DNA of 64,000 nucleotides from JAAFIP01 sp043778205 (GTDB lineage: Bacteria; Pseudomonadota; Gammaproteobacteria; Burkholderiales; Burkholderiaceae_C). The DNA lies in NCBI GenBank assembly GCA_043778205.1, contig JAYWGO010000034.1:13035-77034 (forward strand), given 5' to 3'. Position 1 is the first letter of the stretch; the number at the start of each line of letters is the position of its first letter. The position numbers were made by a program, and so were the translations under genes. This document shows positions 26,327-32,652 of the stretch, piece after piece. The notes under the pieces were generated by a model. The model saw only the letters and a list, made by a program, of their open reading frames with translations, ran no database searches and was not told the DNA's origin.

Positions 26327-27456
26327 GCTTTTCCACCTAGCGCTTTAAGTGGGTTGAGGTCAGCTTTGCTGGTAACTGAGGAGCCGGAGGGTGAGTGCTT
26401 TACTTTCGCATCTTTTAACTTTGTTGAGCACATTCCTTTGTGCCCATCATCAAGTTGGGCCTTCAGACATTTGTTACTGCAATTAGATGATTTGAAAACC
26501 GCTTGCGTACTCTCAATAGCTAACTTGACTTGATCGGTATAGGACTGGCTAGTATCTTTAGCAGGACCCAGGAATTTATGCGCAGCATGACGTAATCCAT
26601 GGCTACCTTCGGTATTGCTTGGGCCCTCTGCACAAAGACAAGGTGCTGCACTCATTTTGTATTTTTTCCAGCCCGGCAGCTTACTTCCACTACTAACTGA
26701 TGACTTATAAAAGGAGCTTTTCGGAACAATGTGATCGGGCGTCTGACTTGGGCAGCATCCTTCAACACCATCTTTTTTAGCACTATATTTGACTAGGCGA
26801 CATTTGCGAGCTCTCAGGCATTTATCAGCTGCCTCCTTGCCTTTTATAGCATTCAAAGACATCTTATTCCAGTTGGCATTTTTAGCTCGCTGCTTCTTGA
26901 TGCCTATATTCATCCCAGCTTCAGCGCAGACATTTTTTTTACCTTCCTTCTTGAAATCCTTGCAAGCAGCTTCCTCGCGTTGCTTCTCCTTTTCGCACGG
27001 ATCTTTCCCGCTACCAACCGCCGCAGAAGCAACGAAAGGCCATGGTGGAGTCTGACCAGGAGGAGGATTGTGATTATGTGTAGTTAAGTCAAGATTTCTG
27101 ACTACATTCTCGCCTTCTACTTTTACGTCCATAGACCAAGCATTAAAATAAACTTTACCTTTGTTCGTACTCGTTACTACCCCCTTTTTTGGGGCACAAC
27201 CGGCCTCGTCGCCAGTACTTTGTTTAAAGTAGCTTTTATTCTTTAGCATTACCTCTTGTCCAGAAATCTTTACAGTCGAAGACCCGTCGGTGGCATCACT
27301 ATCCATTCCAGTATTTGGATATGGAATCGGGACGCCAGGCGGTGTTGCAGGAGTCAACGGTGGTGTAAAACACACGTCTGGAAATGCGCAAATCGACTTA
27401 CCGGCTCCTTGCTTACAAGAAACTTCCATATTGTTAGCGTAAACATGATTGCTCAT
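26317..27456 (-). CDS. T6SS effector: DUF4150 PAAR-like tip with GHH2-type nuclease
   Basis: This is a specialised T6SS effector of 379 residues. Residues 1-130 form a DUF4150 PAAR-like domain (start MSNHVYANNMEVSCKQGAGK, then FPDVCFTPPLTPATPPGVPIPYPNTG), which sits at the spike tip. Residues about 150-220 are a Lys/Cys-rich linker. The C-terminal part resembles the Tox-GHH2 nuclease family: QTPDHIVPKSSFY, then APCLCAEG and GSHGLRHAAHKF, which supply the expected His and Asp residues. Several cysteine pairs may bind metal or form disulfides. Its ATG overlaps the upstream ketosynthase-like stop as ATGA. By eye it is A/T-rich relative to the core, as expected for an exchanged toxin cassette. 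The predicted role is DNA cleavage in rival bacteria; the immunity gene is probably downstream at 25418. Confidence 0.82.
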   Translation of the reverse strand: MSNHVYANNMEVSCKQGAGKSICAFPDVCFTPPLTPATPPGVPIPYPNTGMDSDATDGSSTVKISGQEVMLKNKSYFKQSTGDEAGCAPKKGVVTSTNKGKVYFNAWSMDVKVEGENVVRNLDLTTHNHNPPPGQTPPWPFVASAAVGSGKDPCEKEKQREEAACKDFKKEGKKNVCAEAGMNIGIKKQRAKNANWNKMSLNAIKGKEAADKCLRARKCRLVKYSAKKDGVEGCCPSQTPDHIVPKSSFYKSSVSSGSKLPGWKKYKMSAAPCLCAEGPSNTEGSHGLRHAAHKFLGPAKDTSQSYTDQVKLAIESTQAVFKSSNCSNKCLKAQLDDGHKGMCSTKLKDAKVKHSPSGSSVTSKADLNPLKALGGKACR

Positions 27457-28484
27457 GGTGCAGTTCTATGTTGTAGGGTTATAGCTGCACGCTGTCCACC
27501 ATCATTAGACATATGAACTAGGACGTTTTGTCCTTTCGCATATCCTTTTAGGCATGCTGCCTGAGCTAGAGAAATTATTGCAATGCCCACAGTTGCACCA
27601 GTCTCGCCAATGCACTCCGCAGGATGCCAGATGTCGAATTCTTCTTTTCTAGCGCGAAGTGTCCTTGACAGCGCCAAAGTAGCTTCTTTGAAATAGTATT
27701 GTTCGCCCGAGATGTCAGTAATCCGAAAATTCATTTCATGCATTTGATAACCAACATCAGCAAGAGCGGCCTTGATGGCTTGTGTCAAGCCATCGGCGCG
27801 CAAAGGCTCTCCACTATCCAGATGTGCTAGCTCTCGGCCATAGCCAATTCCACAGCACAACAGCCCATTGCTTAGCTCTTCAGCTAGCCCGACAAGCATT
27901 GCACCCGCTGCCTCCCCAGGCATGAATCCGTTGGAATTGTTTGCACTAAGCAAGCGTTCTTCTCGTTCGTAGTAACACAGCGCCGGCCACGTAATTAAAC
28001 TATCAGTTGCCGCTATCAGGACGTGATTTATATTACTCTGGGAAACCAAGGATTTGGCGTGTGTTAGAGCTACGGCAACACTGACGCGTCCATGTGCAAC
28101 TATCATAGATTGAGGTGAAAAGCTGCCCCCTAACTCGATTTCAATTGATTGAAAAATAGCATCATCTAGACCATGTAAACGTCCAGGCCTGTCTGCTTCA
28201 GCCACACATAGTATTAATGGAATTTGAGACCACTCAGATTTAGGAATCTGCTGAAGCGCCTCCTCAATTGCCATGGTTGCCATCTTTACTAGTTTAGTCA
28301 ACCCAGTCCACGACTTGTCCAGCACAACTTGGTGCGCCATGATCAAGTCGCCACTCGAATCTAAAAAATGCGTTTCAGTCGGGTTGGATAGCTTTGCACG
28401 CAGTGCTGCACAGGTGGCCGGCGCACTTAAACCCACCGAAGTGACCAAGCCGGTTTTGAGAATGACGACAGGCATAGCGCTCAT
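27453..28484 (-). CDS. Degenerate beta-ketoacyl-synthase-fold T6SS protein
   Basis: This 343-residue protein has the thiolase/ketosynthase fold but appears inactive. Fold landmarks are ILKTGLVTSVGLSAPATCAALR at the N-terminus, VLIAATDSLIT (the strand after the nucleophile), GFMPGEAAGAMLVG, and the C-terminal ECIGETGATVGIAI. In active enzymes the nucleophilic Cys would lie near AHGRVSVAVAL and a His in the GHT motif; here they read His-Gly-Arg and GET. The frame extends upstream, but ATG at 28484 overlaps the DUF2169 stop as ATGA and is preferred. Its stop overlaps the effector start in the same way, so DUF2169, this protein and the nuclease are co-translated. I infer a chaperone or scaffold role in effector delivery. 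Confidence 0.78.
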   Translation of the reverse strand: MSAMPVVILKTGLVTSVGLSAPATCAALRAKLSNPTETHFLDSSGDLIMAHQVVLDKSWTGLTKLVKMATMAIEEALQQIPKSEWSQIPLILCVAEADRPGRLHGLDDAIFQSIEIELGGSFSPQSMIVAHGRVSVAVALTHAKSLVSQSNINHVLIAATDSLITWPALCYYEREERLLSANNSNGFMPGEAAGAMLVGLAEELSNGLLCCGIGYGRELAHLDSGEPLRADGLTQAIKAALADVGYQMHEMNFRITDISGEQYYFKEATLALSRTLRARKEEFDIWHPAECIGETGATVGIAIISLAQAACLKGYAKGQNVLVHMSNDGGQRAAITLQHRTAP

Positions 28485-29602
28485 GCTGGCTCCGCTTCCT
28501 TGGGTGGCATGGGCACCATAATTACAGGGATGGGGAACGCTATCTGTTCGCGCTTTTGCCACCACTCTTTACCCTTTTTGCCGATCAGCACTTGGGCTAT
28601 TTCAAACATATTTTTTTTCAAAGGTCTTGCAACGCGCCATGTAAGGCTAAAGCGCTGATAGTCAGGCTCGATGACTACGGTGTCTAGCGTGGCAGTGTAG
28701 TCCTCGCGCTCACCTTTTTTTGGAAAAATGTTGACCGGCGCTACCAAGCTGGGGATGGTGAATCGCGTGAGGCCTTCAGGGGTTAGATTGACAAGCGAAA
28801 CTGGGGTAGGTTGCTCATTAAAGAAGCCTAACGGCACCTGCTGGTCCATGGGGGCGGCTTGAAAGTATTGTTCGTCAAAATCTGGTGGCAAGAACGGGAA
28901 GTGCTTGTCTAGCCATCCATCGTCGTAGGTGCCCGCAAAGCGGCTGCGTGAGTTCCAGCCACGGCCTAGGGGGCCGAAGGCCATGGGGCGGTAGTTGCCA
29001 TTAGGGTCGCGCACTGCATGGTTAACTTCTTCGGTGCTGGGCAGGGGTTTGCCTTCTACCCAGTCCATCTTGATGTGTTTATGAAAGCCTTTGCCTACAG
29101 GGTTGGGCATAAAGGCGGCGTGCTCGGAGGGGTCTTTGTGGTGCAGATCGGTGCCGCCAAAGGCTACGTCATATGAGATGGGTTGCTTGACGAATGCGCC
29201 GGGGTGCGAAGCGGTGGCACCTACCAGGCCGCACTCCCAATGGCGGGGGCCTATTACCACCAGAGACTTGCTCCAGTTGCCTACGCGCAGGCCTGCTTCT
29301 ACCCGCGTGGTGGGTCTGCCGTCGGGAGCGTAGGCGCTGCCCAGCAGCAAGATGTCGCAGCGCGGTTTGCGGGGGGCAAAGTCAACTTCATACATTGGGG
29401 CTGAAAAGCCGGGTGCACCTGTAAAGGTGTCGGCCATCACCAAAGGCAATTGTTCATCATGCAAGGCAAAGTGTCCCGGTGGCTCGCCGGGCAGGGGGAA
29501 GCGAAAGGTGCCTTTGATGACCACCACCAGCAGTTCGCGCCCACTGGGCTCCAGGCCCATGTTGTAGCCTGCAACCATGCGGGTGGCGTTGATGAGTTCC
29601 AT
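28481..29602 (-). CDS. DUF2169 family T6SS adaptor
   Basis: DUF2169 proteins occur in T6SS loci with DUF4150/PAAR-like effectors and are thought to load them onto VgrG. This 373-residue example covers the whole domain: INATRMVAGYNMGLEPSGRELLVVVIKGTF at the N-terminus (shown here only as the family start), KPRCDILLLGSAYAPDG, HPGAFVKQPISYDVAFGG, FGPLGRGWNSRSRFAGT and WLDKHFPFLPPDFDEQYF. The C-terminal part has PDYQRFSLTWRVARPL. It is cytoplasmic and lies immediately before the ketosynthase-like and nuclease-effector genes, so it probably serves that effector. Confidence 0.9.
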   Translation of the reverse strand: MELINATRMVAGYNMGLEPSGRELLVVVIKGTFRFPLPGEPPGHFALHDEQLPLVMADTFTGAPGFSAPMYEVDFAPRKPRCDILLLGSAYAPDGRPTTRVEAGLRVGNWSKSLVVIGPRHWECGLVGATASHPGAFVKQPISYDVAFGGTDLHHKDPSEHAAFMPNPVGKGFHKHIKMDWVEGKPLPSTEEVNHAVRDPNGNYRPMAFGPLGRGWNSRSRFAGTYDDGWLDKHFPFLPPDFDEQYFQAAPMDQQVPLGFFNEQPTPVSLVNLTPEGLTRFTIPSLVAPVNIFPKKGEREDYTATLDTVVIEPDYQRFSLTWRVARPLKKNMFEIAQVLIGKKGKEWWQKREQIAFPIPVIMVPMPPKEAEPA

Positions 29603-29619
29603 ATGCTGTGTGCTTTGCT

Positions 29620-30177
29620 TTAGTTCAATTGCACAGAACCGCCTTTAACGCGGTTTACACCTGTCGAGCGGCTGGACACGTAGCTGCCTTGGATCAGCAC
29701 TTTGCCTGCTTTGGTGAGCGTGATGCTGGCTTTGCCGCATTGCAGCACTATTTGCTCTTTGGCGCTGACCACCATGCGCACGCCGTCTGCATCTACCTGC
29801 ACGTTGCCGGAGGTTTCCAATGGTTGGTTGTCGGTTTGGCGTAGCACGCCCATCACAATGGGTAGCGTGGGGTCGCCACCCTCAAACTGCAATACTACCG
29901 ATTGGCCAATGTGCGCTCCGTGCAGGTCTAGCACCGCGCGTGCCCGTAGCGCGGCTGTGCCGGGCTGGCCGGGGTAGATGACCAAGGGAGATTTACCGTC
30001 GTCAGCGATGGCCAGCAGTTCGCCAATGGTGACTGCGGGTAGCGTGGCGGTAGCTTGCCGCTTGGTGGGCCGTGCTTTGAGCAGGCGTGCCATGTCGGCG
30101 GGTGGCGCAGCGCTGGCATGCGCAGGCAGCGCCTCTGCTTGCGTGAGTTTGTCTTCGATCAGGTCTCTTGCGCTCAT
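29620..30177 (-). CDS. DUF6484 domain protein, spike-associated
   Basis: This 185-residue protein fits the DUF6484 family seen next to vgrG and DUF2169 genes. Residues about 45-120 resemble a gp5-like OB-fold (VTIGELLAIADDGKSPLVIYPG, then GAHIGQSVVLQFEGGDPTLPIVMGVL). Residues about 120-185 resemble the needle end of VgrG (VDADGVRMVVSAKEQIVLQCGKASITLTKAG). So it is like a miniature spike tail without the gp27 part. It lies 30 bases downstream of vgrG2. It may mount on the spike or act as an adaptor; the family name is from memory. Confidence 0.8.
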   Translation of the reverse strand: MSARDLIEDKLTQAEALPAHASAAPPADMARLLKARPTKRQATATLPAVTIGELLAIADDGKSPLVIYPGQPGTAALRARAVLDLHGAHIGQSVVLQFEGGDPTLPIVMGVLRQTDNQPLETSGNVQVDADGVRMVVSAKEQIVLQCGKASITLTKAGKVLIQGSYVSSRSTGVNRVKGGSVQLN

Positions 30178-30207
30178 GGGTGGTTTCTTTCTTTATAAAG
30201 ATTCGCA

Positions 30208-32613
30208 TCAGTTCTGCAAAATCTTTGAGCCCTTCATCACGATGTCGCTGCTGGCCTTGACATTGATCTTGCCCGAACCATCGACGGTGATGTCTTTGCC
30301 TTTGATTACGATGGTGCCGTCTTTTTTCATGGTGATGCTGGCGCTGCCGGTTTTTAAAGAAATGGAGTCGCCTGCTTCAAGAGTAAAGTTATTCCCTACA
30401 TTAAGGCTATCGTCCTTACCCACCTTAACTGTTCGGCCGCCAGTGATGCCGACGCTCTCGTCTTTTGCGACTGATTCTGTGCGCCCGCCGTTGATCGAGA
30501 TCGATTCGTCTTTGGCGACTTTCTCGGTACGGCCACCGTTGATGGTGATGGTCTCATCCTTGGCTACGGTTTCTGTACGCGCGCCGTTAATGGCGATAGT
30601 CTCGTCTTTGGCTATTTTCTCTGTGCGAGCGCCGTTGATGGTGATAGTCTCATCTTTGGCTACCGTCTCGGTGCGATTGCCATCAATGGTGATTTTCTCG
30701 TCTTTATCGACTTGCTCAGTCCGGCCGCCATGGATGGTGATTTTTTCTTCTTTATCTACTACCTCGGTCCGGTTCATGTGTATGGTGATCTTTTCGTCTA
30801 AGTCCACTTCTTCGGTACGCCAGCCATGCACGGTGATTTTTTCGTTGCGGTCTACCGTCTCAGTACGGTCGCGTTTAATGTGGTTGGTCTCGTCGTTGTC
30901 AATGGTCTTGGTCCGGTCGTGGCCCACGGTGTGGGTTTCGTCGTTTTCTACACTGATATCTTGGTTCTTCTCGGCATGCAAGTACACCTGCTCGGAGCCT
31001 TTTTTATCATCAAACCTAAACTCATTGCAGTTGGCGGCGCTGCCTTTGGGGGTTGATCTTGTTCTAAAGCCGCTTTGGGTGTGGCTGCCAAAAGGCTTGG
31101 GCTGGTCGTCGTTGTACACCCGGCCTACGATGATGGGGCGGTCGGGGTCGCCGTTTAAAAAGTCTACGATCACTTCTTGGCCAATGCGGGGGATAAAGTA
31201 GCCGCCCCAGCCTTTGCCTGCCCAGGGCTGGCTCACGCGCACCCAGCAGGTAGATTTTTCGTTACTTTTGTCGTACCTGTCCCAATGAAAATGCACTTTG
31301 ACGCGGCCAAAGTCATCGGCATGGATTTCTTCGCCCTCAGGGCCTACTACGATGGCACTTTGTGGGCCAGGCATCACCACCTGGGGCGTAAGCCGGGGCA
31401 CACGGTAGGGCATAGCCAGTGGCAGCATGGTGAGCATAAAGCTGCTGGCACCGGGCTGGCCGGTACGCAAGGCAGGGCTGCTGTCTATCAAGGCGCTGTA
31501 GGCTACCTGGGTGTCGGCATTTACGGCATCGGCTGCCAGCTCTTTGTGCAACAGGTGGGTGATGGAGCGGGGCTCTTCTTTCAAGGTAATGCCTTCGTAG
31601 CCGGGGTGGCTGACCACAAAGCTGCAGGCTGCTATGAGGTAGTCGCCGTTCAAATTACCTTCTGGGTCGCCGGTCAGGGTAAAGCTTCTACCTGCGGTTA
31701 CGTCGGGCCAGCTGGTCAAGGCCCAGTGGCGCTGGCGACGGGTCACCAGCTCGTCCAGGCGCAGCTTGGCTACGCCTTCGATATCGTCGTCTTTAAAGTA
31801 GCCGCCTTCAAACTCAAAGGCTTCTAGGTCGGCCAGCTCATGGGTGTCGGGCTCACCTTTGTCGGCGATGAGCTTCTTTTTAATGGCTTTAAAGTCGCTA
31901 TCGCGGGATGCAAACTTGCCGGTTTCTAGCTGGCGTGTAGTGGTCCATTTGGTAATTTCGTTGTGCCGCGAATCGCCGGCTCCGCTGGGCAGGTATTTCA
32001 AAATATCGGTCACCGGCAGCATGTCGTGCGCAGCATCGCTGGCATCGGCCAAATACATGGTACCTGGGGCATCGTGTGCGTCAAACCAGTAGTAAATGCC
32101 TTCGTCTTCTAGCAGGCGGGACAAGAATGTGTAGTCACTTTCTTGGTGCTGCACACAGTAGCGCCTGCCTTCGTGCTTGCCAATTACGCCGTCGGTTTGG
32201 GTTTTTTTGACGCGTTTGATGGGGCTGTCTTCCAGTACCGAGTCAAATACCTTGATCACCGATTGGTCTTGGTGAATACGGGAATTGGTGCGCTTGCTGA
32301 GCAGGCCAAACCAAGATTGCAGTGTGATCTCGTACCGGTAGAAGCGGCCTATCTGGGCTTGGCGTGTAAAACGTATGGCGTGGCCTTGGCAGTGACGCTC
32401 GTGCGGGTTATCGTCGGGGTCTAAAAAGTCAATCACCACATCAAAAGCGTGGCCCAAAATGTCTTTGGCCTCAATGGTTTGGTTTTTGGAGATCACCGTA
32501 AGCTGGTAAAACGAAGGGCGCGACAACGCCTCGTGCCCCACCACCCGCCAAAACATCAAGTCTTCTACGACAGATGAATCGCTTTTAATATGAAAATCTT
32601 CTTTGCTAGCCAA
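30208..32613 (-). CDS. vgrG: VgrG spike protein with 16-residue beta-helix repeats
   Basis: This 801-residue VgrG has the complete core (FWRVVGHEALSRPSFYQLTVIS, RLLEDEGIYYWFDAHD, GRVKVHFHWDRYDKSN and FLNGDPDRPIIVGRVYN). Residues about 567-742 are about eleven tandem 16-residue units of the type RTETVAKDETITINGG, expected to stack as a triple-stranded beta-helix needle, followed by a short cap ending KGSKILQN. The start is TTG at 32613, supported by AGAGGCGCTAG immediately upstream and a VgrG-like N-terminus. It lies 39 bases after clpV and 30 bases before DUF6484. It has no extra effector domain, so it probably carries the PAAR-like nuclease encoded downstream. Confidence 0.94.
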   Translation of the reverse strand: MASKEDFHIKSDSSVVEDLMFWRVVGHEALSRPSFYQLTVISKNQTIEAKDILGHAFDVVIDFLDPDDNPHERHCQGHAIRFTRQAQIGRFYRYEITLQSWFGLLSKRTNSRIHQDQSVIKVFDSVLEDSPIKRVKKTQTDGVIGKHEGRRYCVQHQESDYTFLSRLLEDEGIYYWFDAHDAPGTMYLADASDAAHDMLPVTDILKYLPSGAGDSRHNEITKWTTTRQLETGKFASRDSDFKAIKKKLIADKGEPDTHELADLEAFEFEGGYFKDDDIEGVAKLRLDELVTRRQRHWALTSWPDVTAGRSFTLTGDPEGNLNGDYLIAACSFVVSHPGYEGITLKEEPRSITHLLHKELAADAVNADTQVAYSALIDSSPALRTGQPGASSFMLTMLPLAMPYRVPRLTPQVVMPGPQSAIVVGPEGEEIHADDFGRVKVHFHWDRYDKSNEKSTCWVRVSQPWAGKGWGGYFIPRIGQEVIVDFLNGDPDRPIIVGRVYNDDQPKPFGSHTQSGFRTRSTPKGSAANCNEFRFDDKKGSEQVYLHAEKNQDISVENDETHTVGHDRTKTIDNDETNHIKRDRTETVDRNEKITVHGWRTEEVDLDEKITIHMNRTEVVDKEEKITIHGGRTEQVDKDEKITIDGNRTETVAKDETITINGARTEKIAKDETIAINGARTETVAKDETITINGGRTEKVAKDESISINGGRTESVAKDESVGITGGRTVKVGKDDSLNVGNNFTLEAGDSISLKTGSASITMKKDGTIVIKGKDITVDGSGKINVKASSDIVMKGSKILQN
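30388..30915 (-). repeat. Tandem 48-bp repeats within vgrG2
   Basis: About eleven units of 48 bases encode 16-residue repeats in the VgrG needle. The middle units are nearly identical, which suggests recent expansion, while the outer ones have diverged. Confidence 0.85.
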
Positions 32614-32652
32614 CTAGCGCCTCTCTTGATTACTCCTAGTTAAACGATTGGC

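Noticed and set aside
30388..30915. Regular 48-bp repeats considered as a CRISPR array
   Set aside because: There are no unique spacers; the repeats are contiguous, in frame and encode VgrG needle residues. No cas genes are present.
29978..31201. Long plus-strand open frame of about 407 residues opposite vgrG2 and DUF6484
   Set aside because: It runs antisense through two well-supported genes; its repeats simply mirror the 48-bp VgrG repeats and it matches no family.
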